DNA of 64,000 bases from Pseudorhizobium xiangyangii (GCF_020531965.1 NZ_JAJAWH010000019.1:31188-95187); one strand, 5' to 3'; numbered from the stretch's first letter, positions 55,103 through 64,000 are shown. The notes: generated by a model not told the origin, from the sequence alone. Program-made: numbers and translations.

Positions 55103-55561
55103 ATGGCCGCTTACGCCACCATTGCAGATCTGGAAGCCCGCTTCCCAAGTGATCTGGCACTTGTCGCGGCCGACGAAGCCACCGGCTTGCGCGACGACGT
55201 CCGTATCGGCCATGGCCTCGACGACGCCTCAACCGAGATCCGCGCCATCCTTGCCGCCCGCTACTCGCCTGCCGAGCTGGCGGCGCTGGATCAATCATCG
55301 CTGGACGTGCTGCGTGTCTACGCGATCGACGTCGCCTTCTATCGGATCGCGCTGGCCTTCTCCCGCTCCACGGAGAACATCAAGGAACGTTACGACCAGG
55401 CCATCAAGCGCCTGGAAGCGATCGCGTCCGGCAAGGGTGCGCTGACCACAACGACGCCCACCGGGCCGGCGGACGGCACCGGCGACGGCGTCGGCCAGAA
55501 CGAGGTCATCGTTTCGGCTCCAGAGCGCATGTTCACCCGCGAGAGGCTTGGCCGGATATGA
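55103..55561 (+). CDS. DUF1320 head-tail connector protein (Mu gp36-like)
   Basis: 152 residues. AYATIADLEARFPSDLALVA, GLDDASTEIRAILAARYSPA and IAFYRIALAF-like VAFYRIALAFSRSTENIKER match gp36. It joins head and tail. Overlaps the next gene by 4 bp. Confidence 0.87.
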   Translation: MAAYATIADLEARFPSDLALVAADEATGLRDDVRIGHGLDDASTEIRAILAARYSPAELAALDQSSLDVLRVYAIDVAFYRIALAFSRSTENIKERYDQAIKRLEAIASGKGALTTTTPTGPADGTGDGVGQNEVIVSAPERMFTRERLGRI

Positions 55562-56034
55562 CCGTCGCTCTCGTTGTCGATTCCGGGGACTTCGATCTTG
55601 TCCTGAAGAAGCTCTCCCCGCTGTTCAATTTTCAGCCGAGTGAGCTGATGACCACGCTTGGCGCCCTCGGAGAAAGCCAGACCCGCCGGCGCATCACCGA
55701 CGAAAAGACATCGCCCGACGGCACCGCCTGGACGCCGAACCACGAAGGCACTCCGATCCTTGTGCAGACCGGACAGCATCTTCTCTATTCTATTGCGTGG
55801 ACGGCGTCGGCCTCCGAGGCCGAGTGGGGCTCAACGTGGGAATACGCCCACGTCCACCAGGACGGCATGACCATCATCCCGAAGAACGGCGAGAACCTCG
55901 CGTTCGCGATCGGCGGCAAAGCGGTCTTCGCGAAGTCGGTCACGATACCGGCGCGACCGTTCGTCGGCCTCTCCACTGACAACATCAAAGAGATCATCGA
56001 TGTGGTGACGGATCACTTCGGAGTACTGCAATGA
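55558..56034 (+). CDS. Virion morphogenesis/tail completion protein (gpG/gpS-like)
   Basis: 158 residues. LGALGESQTRRRITDEKTSP, DGTAWTPN, LVQTGQHLLYSIAW and IPARPFVGLS are hallmarks of the Mu G / P2 S family. In Mu it lies before the protease gene; here it sits after gp36, which fits the P2-like tail order. Confidence 0.87.
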   Translation: MTVALVVDSGDFDLVLKKLSPLFNFQPSELMTTLGALGESQTRRRITDEKTSPDGTAWTPNHEGTPILVQTGQHLLYSIAWTASASEAEWGSTWEYAHVHQDGMTIIPKNGENLAFAIGGKAVFAKSVTIPARPFVGLSTDNIKEIIDVVTDHFGVLQ

Positions 56035-56651
56035 TCGAGCCCCGCGCGATGGACGAGCTGCTCGCTCGTGATCCTCTTGCTCCGGTTCAGTCCGCGATCG
56101 TCGCGACCTTGAAGCCGCTTCTGCCAGGCGTCTCGATCGAGAAGCATCCGGGGAAAGTCGATCTGTCGGAACTGGTCGCCAAAACAGTCGTCCTGGCGCC
56201 TGGCATCGGGATCGGCTTCAGTCGCGTTCGCGAGACCTTCCTCACCGATGGCGCTACCTGCTTCGCCGTCGAGTGGGTGGCCTACATTGTCGCCGAGGCC
56301 AAGGTCGTCGCCACCCGCCGGCGCGAGAAGGAAGAGGTTGGACTGGCGATCGGCGCCCGCCTGCTCGCCATCCTCGCCGATCCGACGATCTCTTTATGGG
56401 GCCTTCACGGCACGATGCCGATCGAAGATAAGCCATCCCCGGAAATGAAGCCGTTCTTCACGATCAAGGACGCCAAGCAGGGCACGGCTTATTACGCCGT
56501 CACCTGGACGCAGGTTGTTGCCGACATCAGCTCGGCCGTCTTCCCCGAGGCCACCGGCGCTGTCAGCGAGGACGCCACCCACATCCAGTACGAAGACGAG
56601 GCGCTGACCTCGATCGAGCCGTGGATCCCTGTCGAGGTGAGCGATGATTGA
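56031..56651 (+). CDS. Mu gp37-like tail protein
   Basis: 206 residues. It starts RDPLAPVQSAIVATLKPLLP-like (LARDPLAPVQSAIVATLKPL) and has GATCFAVEWVAYIVAEAK, typical for the gp37 group thought to act at the tail end. It overlaps the V-like gene by 8 bp. Confidence 0.7.
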   Translation: MIEPRAMDELLARDPLAPVQSAIVATLKPLLPGVSIEKHPGKVDLSELVAKTVVLAPGIGIGFSRVRETFLTDGATCFAVEWVAYIVAEAKVVATRRREKEEVGLAIGARLLAILADPTISLWGLHGTMPIEDKPSPEMKPFFTIKDAKQGTAYYAVTWTQVVADISSAVFPEATGAVSEDATHIQYEDEALTSIEPWIPVEVSDD

Positions 56652-57183
56652 TCCAACCTCCCGCGAGCTTCGCCGTCTCTATGCCCGCGCAGAGCGTGCC
56701 GACCGGCGTATCGCCATGATGAACTTGAGCGGAAAAGTGGTCGCCAAGGATTCCGACAAGCGCCGAGTGCGCCTGAAGCTCGGGACCAGCAGCGACGGCC
56801 GAGACGTTCTTTCGCCGTGGGTGCGTTGGCAGGAAGCCGGTGCCGGCGGCCTCAAGATCCATTCCGAACCGGCCGAAGGCGAGCAGATGATGCTGGTATC
56901 GGCCTCGGGCACCGTCGGCGGCGGCTCAATCGCCATTCCGTCAACCTACGACCAGGACAATGAGGCGCCCTCGAAATCCTCCGACAGCGCGGTTTTTGAA
57001 CGCGGCGGTCGGATCGAGCTGGTCCCGAATGGCATCCGCCTTGTCGGCACCGAGATCGAGTTCGTTGGGAATGTCCGCGCGACTGGCGGCGACTTCGAGC
57101 ACGAGGGCACCAACGTCGGACACGATCACAAACACACCGAAGTCTTCAGGGGCAGCCAGCTGTCCGGCCCACCAGAGGAGTGA
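56644..57183 (+). CDS. Baseplate spike/assembly protein V
   Basis: 179 residues. VVAKDSDKRRVRLKLGTSSD, LSPWVRWQEAGAGGLKIHSE, PAEGEQMMLVSASG are typical for the OB-fold of gpV/gp45, and FEHEGTNVGHDHKHTEV ends the beta-helix part. It forms the membrane-piercing tip. Confidence 0.88.
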   Translation: MIDPTSRELRRLYARAERADRRIAMMNLSGKVVAKDSDKRRVRLKLGTSSDGRDVLSPWVRWQEAGAGGLKIHSEPAEGEQMMLVSASGTVGGGSIAIPSTYDQDNEAPSKSSDSAVFERGGRIELVPNGIRLVGTEIEFVGNVRATGGDFEHEGTNVGHDHKHTEVFRGSQLSGPPEE

Positions 57184-57188
57184 AACCC

Positions 57189-57398
57189 ATGGCGAAACAA
57201 TCCAGACAAACAGAACCAAGCAACGTCCAGGCGGCCGACGACGGCAAGCTGGCCTACCAGGTCACCGATCGGGCACCCGGCCGCATCGGCGGCAAGCGCG
57301 TCGAGCTGAACGCGACGGTGTTGCTGACGGAAGAGGAAGCACGCGCCGAGCTGCTCGCCGGTCACCTTGCACCGGCTGCAGCTTCAAAGCCCGCATAA
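57189..57398 (+). CDS. Small phage protein (69 residues), unknown
   Basis: ATG 57189 has AGGAG 8 bp upstream. YQVTDRAPGRIGGKRVELNA then TVLLTEEEARAELLAGHLAP resembles short proteins next to baseplate genes; function unknown. Confidence 0.65.
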   Translation: MAKQSRQTEPSNVQAADDGKLAYQVTDRAPGRIGGKRVELNATVLLTEEEARAELLAGHLAPAAASKPA

Positions 57399-57423
57399 GA
57401 CCAGATCGAAGGGCGCTTTAAGT

Positions 57424-57828
57424 ATGGCAGGACAGATCCGGTATCGCAGTGGGATCGACGGCAGGACGGGGAAGGTCATCACTGGCATTCCTCACCTGAT
57501 GCAGTCGTTGGCCAAGATCTGGGGCACGCGGATTGACACCCGCGTGATGCGCCTCGACTTCGGCTCGGATCTACGCTCGCTGCTGTCCGAGGATCTGACG
57601 CCCTCGATCGCTCTGCTGATCTACAACGAGCTGGTCGCCTCTGCTGCACGATGGGAACCCGAGTATGTTCTCAACCAGCTGCAGCTGGTGACCATCTCCG
57701 AGACCGGCAAGCTCGGGCTCCGCCATGGCGGCCTGTACTTCCCGGAGGGCCGCTTCGGAAACTACGACCTCGCCGTGCCGCTCGCGCTCAAGGCAACACC
57801 ATTGAACCGCCTGGGGAATGCTGCATGA
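57424..57828 (+). CDS. Baseplate wedge protein W (gp25-like)
   Basis: 134 residues. GKVITGIPHLMQSLAKIWGT, TRVMRLDFGSDLRSLLSEDL fit the GPW/gp25 family, a part of the baseplate wedge with sheath-initiator role. This implies a contractile tail. Overlaps J by 4 bp. Confidence 0.85.
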   Translation: MAGQIRYRSGIDGRTGKVITGIPHLMQSLAKIWGTRIDTRVMRLDFGSDLRSLLSEDLTPSIALLIYNELVASAARWEPEYVLNQLQLVTISETGKLGLRHGGLYFPEGRFGNYDLAVPLALKATPLNRLGNAA

Positions 57829-58700
57829 GCATCGATCTCTCCCTCCTCCCGCCGCCCACCATCATCCAGGATGTCAGCCATGACGAGATCGTGGCTCGGC
57901 AACAGGCGAGGTTCGAACAGTTCTGGCAAGCCATCCGCGTGGCGAACCCGAGCGCGGATCTTCCGGCCTACGACGTCTCGATGCTGGAGACCGATCCGGC
58001 CGTTATCAGCAATCAGGCGGAGAGTTTCCGGGAGACGCTTCTGCGGGCTCGTATCAATGGCGCCGTCCGCGCCCTGCTGCTGGCATTTGCTCGCGGTTCG
58101 GATCTCGAACATCTCGCCGCGTTTTATGACGTCTACCGGATGGCCGGCGAGGATGACGATCGCTTCCTGGTTCGCATCATCCTCGGTATTCAGGGCCGAT
58201 CTACGGGTGGGACCGAGCCGCGTTACCGCTACGTCGCCATGTCGGCCGATCTCTCAGTGCAAGCTGCCATAGTTTACAGGGTCCGGCGCAGCCCACTGAT
58301 CCATGTCGCTGTGTATTCCACTGCGCCAGACGGCGTCGCCTCGCCCGCGCTCCTGGCGAAGGTCGACGCCGCCCTGCAGGATCCCGAGGTCATCATGGTG
58401 AACGACACTATTGTCGTCGCCTCTGCTGTTAGGAAGATCGTGAGCCTTCAGGCGGATGTGTGGCTGCTACCGGACGCGCCGGAGGATACGCTCGCCACGG
58501 CTGAAGCAAATCTTCGCTCTGCCTGGTCCACTAATCGCGCGCTCGGGCGCGACCTCGTCGAGACCTGGTGGATATCAAAACTCATGGTCGGCGGCGTCCA
58601 CCGTCTCGCCGCAGTAACTTCCGGCGATCTCATCGCCGAACCACACGAGGCGATCTCGATCGGCACGGTTAAGCTCAATGATCGAGGCAGGGCATTCTGA
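57825..58700 (+). CDS. Baseplate protein J
   Basis: 291 residues. LLRARINGAVRALLLAFARG, DLEHLAAFYDVYRM, DRFLVRIILGIQGRSTGGTE and VYSTAPDGVASPALLAKVDA match gpJ/gp47. Wedge component next to W and I. TGATG overlap with the next gene. Confidence 0.9.
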   Translation: MSIDLSLLPPPTIIQDVSHDEIVARQQARFEQFWQAIRVANPSADLPAYDVSMLETDPAVISNQAESFRETLLRARINGAVRALLLAFARGSDLEHLAAFYDVYRMAGEDDDRFLVRIILGIQGRSTGGTEPRYRYVAMSADLSVQAAIVYRVRRSPLIHVAVYSTAPDGVASPALLAKVDAALQDPEVIMVNDTIVVASAVRKIVSLQADVWLLPDAPEDTLATAEANLRSAWSTNRALGRDLVETWWISKLMVGGVHRLAAVTSGDLIAEPHEAISIGTVKLNDRGRAF

Positions 58701-59815
58701 TGACACTCCTGCCTTCAAGCTCCGATCTCTATGAGAGGGCTTTCGAGGCCTCCCTGCAGCCGCGCTGGAACGAGTTGAACTTGGCGGCCGAGGCAATCCG
58801 GACGGTGAAGTTCAACCCGCCACCGTCCTTCCTGCCGTTCCTCGTCTTCGAATACGGCCTGGGCGAGCTGACGCCTTACGTCCCGAACCTCTATACTTTG
58901 GTCGTCGACCGAGAGGGCGTGAACTGGCAGAGGATCCGCGGCACGCCGGCATCCGTCTACAAAGGCCTCGGCTGGCTCGGCTACACCGCAACCCTGGAAG
59001 ATGCGTGGCACGGCCGCGCCTATTGGAACAGTACGCAGCTACGTTTCTCGGCACTGCCGGATGCAGATTTTCCGGATCTGGAGCGGATCGAGGGTGTCAC
59101 GCGTCTGTCGCTTCCAAAGCGCTCTGACTTGCGTCGAGGCGTTTACCAGTACGACATCGGCGCCACCGAATCTGACGGCTCCGTTCTAGACGGGAGCATG
59201 CTGGATACGGAGAGCGGTATTGCGGTCACGGATGCCGGGACGCTCTGGTCCTTTGGTCGGGTGACTGAAGTCGATCATCTTTTGACGGAAGCCGAAGGAC
59301 TGGCAATTGGCAACTGGCTTGAAGAGCCAGAAGGTGGCGGCATCAAGTGGACGTCGTTGCAGTATCCGTGGGTGCAGGCACAATTCAAATGGGCCGACAG
59401 CGCGACGAACATGCGGCGAAGCCTGATGGCAGGATGGTTTAGCGGCAGGCAGCTGTTTGCAACCTTCAGGGACACGAGCGGTAACCTCCTCGGTCACAGG
59501 CGATGCCGCGCAGTCCATCCTGTTTCCCAAAAGTTGAACGGACCCTACGAGGTCGGCAACATCAATTACGTACCTGCTGCCGGCGGCCGACGTCTTTACG
59601 TCGAGGCCATGACCGACGTTAACGACGCATGGGACGTAACCGCCGCATCCGTTGAAATCACGGTCGGCGCAGAGATCGCAGTCGGCATCAACCCGGGGCA
59701 GCTTTGGCTTCAGCCAGGCCAGCTCATCGGCGGCGAGCCGATCGCCCACACGGCAATCCACCTGCCATTGCGCAGGACGGTGCGCGACCAGGTCAAATTC
59801 ATTGTGAGGTTCTGA
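58700..59815 (+). CDS. Phage tail protein I-like
   Basis: 371 residues. LPSSSDLYERAFEASLQPRW at the N-terminus and GTPASVYKGLGWLGYTATLE are I-like; the C-terminal 200 residues are beta-rich and longer than classic gpI, probably for fibre attachment. Position after J supports the call. Confidence 0.8.
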   Translation: MTLLPSSSDLYERAFEASLQPRWNELNLAAEAIRTVKFNPPPSFLPFLVFEYGLGELTPYVPNLYTLVVDREGVNWQRIRGTPASVYKGLGWLGYTATLEDAWHGRAYWNSTQLRFSALPDADFPDLERIEGVTRLSLPKRSDLRRGVYQYDIGATESDGSVLDGSMLDTESGIAVTDAGTLWSFGRVTEVDHLLTEAEGLAIGNWLEEPEGGGIKWTSLQYPWVQAQFKWADSATNMRRSLMAGWFSGRQLFATFRDTSGNLLGHRRCRAVHPVSQKLNGPYEVGNINYVPAAGGRRLYVEAMTDVNDAWDVTAASVEITVGAEIAVGINPGQLWLQPGQLIGGEPIAHTAIHLPLRRTVRDQVKFIVRF

Positions 59816-59991
59816 TGGACATGCTGCCCCCTGAAATCATCGCGATCATGGATCGTCGGAACGAGAGGCTACTACGCTTGGTTGAAACTCCGGAGGCTCA
59901 GGTAGAGCGAGTATCCGGCGGGCAAGAACCTTCATTTGTCGAGCGGAAACTGCGACACGATCATCATCATCCGGCTGAGGGTTCGTCTTGA
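59815..59991 (+). CDS. Small phage protein (58 residues), unknown
   Basis: TGATG overlap with the I-like gene. DMLPPEIIAIMDRRNERLLR, then FVERKLRHDHHHPAEGSS; histidine-rich end. Its 3' part overlaps a leftward candidate gene, so only one may be used. Confidence 0.45.
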   Translation: MDMLPPEIIAIMDRRNERLLRLVETPEAQVERVSGGQEPSFVERKLRHDHHHPAEGSS

Positions 59992-60151
59992 TGCGCCGGA
60001 ACTCTCGTTCGGCGTTTTCTGTGACTGTTTCGGCAAGCTTCCGGCGGTCAAGAACGCCGCTGTCCCCAAGCTGCCGGATCAGCAACATGAGCACCGCCTC
60101 GGCAGCGCTGAGATGTCCGTCCAGAACTTTGATTTCCGCTTCGTCGTTCAT
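59846..60151 (-). CDS. Leftward gene candidate in the tail region (101 residues)
   Basis: ATG 60151 has GAAGGA upstream. The product NDEAEIKVLDGHLSAAEAVL, later GVLDRRKLAETVTENAER, has normal protein composition and fills most of the only large gap on the other strand. It lies between the I-like gene and the DUF4815 gene on the opposite strand. Function unknown; may be a moron-type gene expressed in lysogeny. Confidence 0.6.
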   Translation of the reverse strand: MNDEAEIKVLDGHLSAAEAVLMLLIRQLGDSGVLDRRKLAETVTENAEREFRRIKTNPQPDDDDRVAVSARQMKVLARRILALPEPPEFQPSVVASRSDDP

Positions 60152-60223
60152 ACCGTTTTCCTTCGGTTCCACAGACCTCGCCTGTTCGAACCTGATTCTC
60201 CCTCCATTCAATAGGTCATCATC

Positions 60224-63200
60224 ATGTACAAACACGAGAGCGGACTTCCGCAGGCTTATGATCGCGTGGGCGACCGACAGGATCTGCAAGGCGTCGTCTT
60301 CCATGGCGAGCGCCGCTTCATTCAAGGGGCCGAGCTGAACGATCTCCAGAAGATAGAGCGCAACCGCACTCGCCGTCTTGGTAAATTGCTGGTGAGCGAA
60401 GGCGACCGGATTGTCCGTGCCGACGCCGTTGTCGATCGCACGGGGCAGACCGTAACACTCACTTCAGGAGAGATTTATGTCGCCGGCGACGTCTTCCCGG
60501 TCGGCGAGGCGGTCATTTCAGGCGTGCCCATGGCCGGTCGCGTGGAGATCGGCGTCCGCCTGATGAAGTCCTTCATCACCCATGAGGTTGATCTGTCGCT
60601 TGTCGGGCTTGTACCTGGCTCGCGCGCTGAAGGCGAAGCGGGTGCCGCCCGTGAACTGGCCTCGATCGCATGGGCGATGGAAGGCGACAGCGGTGAAGGC
60701 GAATTCTACTCGGTCTATACGCTTCAGGATGGCGTTATCCTCGACCAGACCGGCCCGTCCTCGCTGGAGCCAGTCATGCAGCAGTTGGCAATCTACGACC
60801 GCGCCAATGGCAACTATGTCGTTTCCGGTTGCCGCGTAACCGCACTCGGTGCCGACAGCGGGTCGCAACTGTTTTCCATCCAGGAGGGCGAGGCCAATAT
60901 CAGCGGCTTCAAGCGGACCCGTTATGCGGCGTTGCGCCATGCGGAGCCGGAAATTTGGGAAGAGGCCGCCATCCCTGGCGAAACAAAGATCTATCCGGGT
61001 GGTGCGTCCCATACGTTTGACGTCGATTTCGCGCCGATCGGTGTGATCAACTCCATCCTGTTGACGAAGGAAAAGACGATCACCGTCACGCGGGGCGCGC
61101 TCGCCAATGGGGCTGACGGATTGCAGGACACGAGCGTGATCTCGGTTTCGCTGGTGAAGCAGGGAGCAACCACATTCGGAGGCGGAAGCTACGCTCTCAT
61201 TGGCAACACGATCGATTGGGAAGGGGTCGGGCCGGAGCCAGCCGCCGGATCGAGCTATGAGGTAACCTATCGCTACCGCGCATCCGTGGTGGCGGATGCC
61301 TTTACGAACAAGTCCATCACGGTTTCTGACGGCGCCCCCGGCGGAGAGGTCATTTTCGCCTATACGCAAAAGCTGCCACGGATCGATCGTATCGGCTTGA
61401 AGGAGGATGGTTCGCCTGTTTACATCAAGGGCGTCCCGGCGCGGAAGAACGCTATGCCGCCGGCGGTTCCGTCAAACGTCCTGAAGCTTGCCAAGATTGC
61501 CAACGACTGGATGGGTACGCCGGTCATTGAGAATGATGCCACGTGGCATCCGCCGTGGGATGTCGTCTGGACGTACCTCAACCGGATCCTCGATCACGAT
61601 CGGCTGATCCAGCTGGAGCGCATCAAAAGCGGCATCGATTCGCGCGAGCCAGTCGCCAAGAAGGGTATGTTCGTCGACCCATTTGTCGACGACACGTTTC
61701 GGGATGCCGGTGAGGCTCAGTCCGGCGCGATCAGTGACGGAATGCTCCAGCTGTCGATCACCCCGACCTTTTATGTGGCACCGCTTGCAGAGCCGGTCAT
61801 GCTCGACTGGACGGAAGAGGTCATTGTCCGCCAGGAGCTGAAGACCGCCTGCGAGAAAATCAATCCGTATGCGAACTTCACGCCTCTGCCAGGGGCAATG
61901 AAGCTTTCCCCGGCGGTTGATTTCTGGACGGAATCCCGGGTCGAGTGGACCTCGCCCACGACACAAGAGTTCAATCGCGGCGTCCGCACGGATAGCGGTC
62001 CACTTCAGACGAGCTCGATGGAAAACCAGTTAGTCGATCAGCGAGCCGAATTGCTGCAATTCCTGCGGCAGATCAGTGTCGGCTTTACCATTTCCGGGTT
62101 TGGCGTCGGCGAGATCCTTGAGACGCTGACTTTTGACGGTGTCGATGTGAAGCCGGCGGGCATCCAGACAGCAAATGCCAATGGAGAGATCAGCGGCTCG
62201 CTTCTTATTCCTGCTGACGTGACAGCTGGGAGTAAGGTCGTGAGGGCGGTCGGTATGGGTGGCACTGCAGCGGTTGCCATGTTCACCGGTCAGGGGACGA
62301 TTGCAGTCGACATCATGCGTCGCGTGACGACCGTCATCAATTGGACGCAGCAGCAGGTGGAGCGTTGGACCGGGTTTGGCGGCAGCGGGAATATCGATGG
62401 TGGAAGCCAATCCGGTGCTGACCCGCAGGCACAAATGTTCGCAGTTCCGGAGCTTCGCCAGATCGTCGGCATAGACTTCCATGTCTGTGCGGTGGGCGAT
62501 GCGGGTAATCACCTGCTGGTCGACCAGGTGACGATCGACAACGGGTACCCGACGACGGAGATCCTTGCGGAAGCAGTCGTACCCATGACCGGTACGGTAG
62601 CCAACACGTGGAAACATGCCCGCTACAACCTGCCTGTGACGACGCCTCCGGACCGAAAATTCGGCTTCGTTATCAAGACTGACGATAGCGAGCATTCGAT
62701 CTCAGTCGCGGGATTGGGCGGTTTTGATGCGGACGCACAGAAGCGGGTCACGTCGCATCCATATGTGGTCGGCCCTCGTTTCTCGTCAGTCAACGCTGAA
62801 ACGTGGACGGCTCATCAAGACGAGGCGGTGACGTACCGGCTTGTCGCAATTCGTTGCCTCGCCACGACGAAGGTGGTCGACCTCGGCACCTATGATCTTG
62901 TCAGATGCTCGGACCTTCAGATCCGTGCCGCTGTCGAGCTGCCGGGCGCTGGTTGCTCGGTCGTATTTGAGGTTGAGCGCAGGAACGGTACTGTCTATCG
63001 GCTTCTTCCGTTCCAGGTGCTTCAATTGACGGAGTACCTGACGGAGACGGTGCAGATGCGCGCCGTCCTGACAGGTACCGAGAAGCTTTCGCCGGTGCTG
63101 TTTGCGCCAATTGAGCTTATCGCCGGCGAGATTGCTGAAGAGCTCACCTACGTCACGCGGTCGTTCAGCCTTGGCGAGACCGTACGCGTGGCGTCTTATT

Positions 63201-63433
63201 ACAAGGCGTTCCTGCCGGGCGGAGCGACGGCCTCGATGGAGTACGCCATCGACGGCGGGGCGTGGACCGACCTTCCGCTGGTCGACACGGACGCCCTGGC
63301 GTTCCCCATGTGGGTGGAACGCAAGCACGAAGACGCAAACCTGACCGGCCCCAACATGAGATTGCGAATTTCCGGAACCGGCGGCCCTGCCGCACGCCTG
63401 GTCATCGGCGATCTCGGCGCTGGCATCATGTAA
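60224..63433 (+). CDS. DUF4815 tail protein, large (1069 residues)
   Basis: Starts YKHESGLPQAYDRVGDRQDL and goes on with ERRFIQGAELNDLQKIERNR, the hallmark of DUF4815 proteins found in tail modules. The rest is beta-rich, with no collagen repeats. Likely the tail fibre base or receptor-binding structure. Confidence 0.85.
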   Translation: MYKHESGLPQAYDRVGDRQDLQGVVFHGERRFIQGAELNDLQKIERNRTRRLGKLLVSEGDRIVRADAVVDRTGQTVTLTSGEIYVAGDVFPVGEAVISGVPMAGRVEIGVRLMKSFITHEVDLSLVGLVPGSRAEGEAGAARELASIAWAMEGDSGEGEFYSVYTLQDGVILDQTGPSSLEPVMQQLAIYDRANGNYVVSGCRVTALGADSGSQLFSIQEGEANISGFKRTRYAALRHAEPEIWEEAAIPGETKIYPGGASHTFDVDFAPIGVINSILLTKEKTITVTRGALANGADGLQDTSVISVSLVKQGATTFGGGSYALIGNTIDWEGVGPEPAAGSSYEVTYRYRASVVADAFTNKSITVSDGAPGGEVIFAYTQKLPRIDRIGLKEDGSPVYIKGVPARKNAMPPAVPSNVLKLAKIANDWMGTPVIENDATWHPPWDVVWTYLNRILDHDRLIQLERIKSGIDSREPVAKKGMFVDPFVDDTFRDAGEAQSGAISDGMLQLSITPTFYVAPLAEPVMLDWTEEVIVRQELKTACEKINPYANFTPLPGAMKLSPAVDFWTESRVEWTSPTTQEFNRGVRTDSGPLQTSSMENQLVDQRAELLQFLRQISVGFTISGFGVGEILETLTFDGVDVKPAGIQTANANGEISGSLLIPADVTAGSKVVRAVGMGGTAAVAMFTGQGTIAVDIMRRVTTVINWTQQQVERWTGFGGSGNIDGGSQSGADPQAQMFAVPELRQIVGIDFHVCAVGDAGNHLLVDQVTIDNGYPTTEILAEAVVPMTGTVANTWKHARYNLPVTTPPDRKFGFVIKTDDSEHSISVAGLGGFDADAQKRVTSHPYVVGPRFSSVNAETWTAHQDEAVTYRLVAIRCLATTKVVDLGTYDLVRCSDLQIRAAVELPGAGCSVVFEVERRNGTVYRLLPFQVLQLTEYLTETVQMRAVLTGTEKLSPVLFAPIELIAGEIAEELTYVTRSFSLGETVRVASYYKAFLPGGATASMEYAIDGGAWTDLPLVDTDALAFPMWVERKHEDANLTGPNMRLRISGTGGPAARLVIGDLGAGIM

Positions 63434-63442
63434 GGCAGGACG

Positions 63443-64000
63443 ATGGCTAATACCGAACATCTTGGGCTCGCAAAGCCCGACCCAGAAGCGGACGTCGACG
63501 ACGAGTTCTATCGTCTTCAGCAGGTGCTGGATCAGCTGGATGCCATCATCCATGCACTGCGACAGTCGGTGGCCGGCAAGGCGGCGGCCGACCATACCCA
63601 CCCGATCCAGCAGGTGGAGAACCTGGCGGCGGCGCTGGCCGAAAAGATGAATGCCGACAAGACGTTCTCGCTCGATGATCTCACCGACGTGTCTGGAGCA
63701 GCGGACGCGGCTTTGGGCTACATCCTCGCAAGGTCGCTACAAGGCTGGGTGCCGATGTCGGCCGCAGCCGCGATCGGCGTTCATCGCCACGGCGTCAACG
63801 ATATTGACGGCTTGGCGCAGCAGATCGAGACGGTCGTTGCCAACCTTGGTGACGGCGCCCCTGCCGCTCTCGATACCTTGCGGGAGCTTGCGGCTGCGCT
63901 CAACAACGATCCCAATTTTGCAACGTCGATCATCTCGGCTCTCTCGATGAAGGTCAGCAAGACCGGCGATACCATCACCGGCGCGCTGAAGATCAGTAGC
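63443..64000 (+). CDS. Tail fibre protein (partial, runs off the window)
   Basis: The first 186 residues are seen. A coiled N-terminal part (FYRLQQVLDQLDAIIHALRQ), DHTHP, and repeats of tail-fibre type (GDGAPAALDTLRELAAALNN then DPNFATSIISAL) support a fibre in the place of P2 H. ATG 63443 follows GGCAGGA. Confidence 0.85.
   Translation, partial: MANTEHLGLAKPDPEADVDDEFYRLQQVLDQLDAIIHALRQSVAGKAAADHTHPIQQVENLAAALAEKMNADKTFSLDDLTDVSGAADAALGYILARSLQGWVPMSAAAAIGVHRHGVNDIDGLAQQIETVVANLGDGAPAALDTLRELAAALNNDPNFATSIISALSMKVSKTGDTITGALKISS

Larger units (their letters stand above)
31562..64000. mobile_element. Mu-like transposable prophage (left end proposed, right end outside window)
   Basis: Gene order c, ner, A, B, DUF3164, gemA, mor/C, lysis, gp24-gp30, protease, T, gp35-gp36 matches Mu-type phages, and A is a DDE transposase. 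The right end is not in the window. The left boundary is my estimate: TG at 31562 begins a sequence sharing CCCCAAAC with repeats further in. The boundary is much less sure than the identity of the element. Confidence 0.9.

Overview
The window is about 62% G+C (estimated by eye). It looks like part of an alphaproteobacterial chromosome or large replicon, most likely Rhizobiaceae (Rhizobium/Agrobacterium/Ensifer relatives). This rests on a divergent dctA / dctBD dicarboxylate locus with a sigma-54 promoter, hmuTUV beside an IsdG-type heme oxygenase and HutX, a four-gene branched-chain 2-oxoacid dehydrogenase operon, a treZ-treY pair, and rhizobial-type small proteins. The genus cannot be settled from the sequence alone. 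No rRNA, tRNA or CRISPR array was seen.

Host part (1 to about 31.5 kb): an esterase/ring-cleaving dioxygenase pair, uracil-DNA glycosylase, a glyoxalase-fold protein and a YbaN membrane protein (1-3.2 kb); heme uptake (hmuTUV) and, divergently, heme breakdown and trafficking (IsdG-like enzyme, HutX), with an IRO-like palindrome between them (3.2-7.0 kb); small proteins and a nucleotidyltransferase-metallophosphoesterase pair (7.0-9.7 kb); bkd operon (9.7-14.6 kb); treZ-treY (14.9-19.2 kb); a run of small or membrane proteins, including three peptides of 24-25 residues, a thioredoxin-reductase-like flavoprotein and an HPP-CBS membrane protein (19.2-24.4 kb); dctA and dctBD (24.6-29.4 kb). After dctD come a broken duplicate of its 3' end, one secreted protein and a decayed stretch without intact genes.

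Phage part (about 31.6 kb to the end, running off the window): a transposable, Mu-like prophage. It has a leftward repressor and a rightward Ner-like gene with twin operators between them, then a ParB-like protein, the DDE transposase A, the ATPase B, DUF3164, a block of very small overlapping genes, GemA, a methyltransferase-like protein, a Mor/C-type activator, lysis genes, Mu-type packaging and head genes, and then baseplate, tail protein I and fibre genes. The head block follows Mu (gp24-gp36), but the tail block goes straight from tail completion to V-W-J-I-fibre, which is the P2 order. Sheath, tube and tape-measure genes are absent before the baseplate and are expected beyond the window.

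The strongest regulatory signal is a nearly identical 20-bp palindrome in front of the lysozyme gene and in front of the protease/scaffold gene. These are the places where Mu has its Plys and PI late promoters, so the sites are good candidates for the binding site of the Mor/C-like activator at 43.6 kb. The minor head protein also carries an extra C-terminal domain that resembles BECR-type toxin nucleases.
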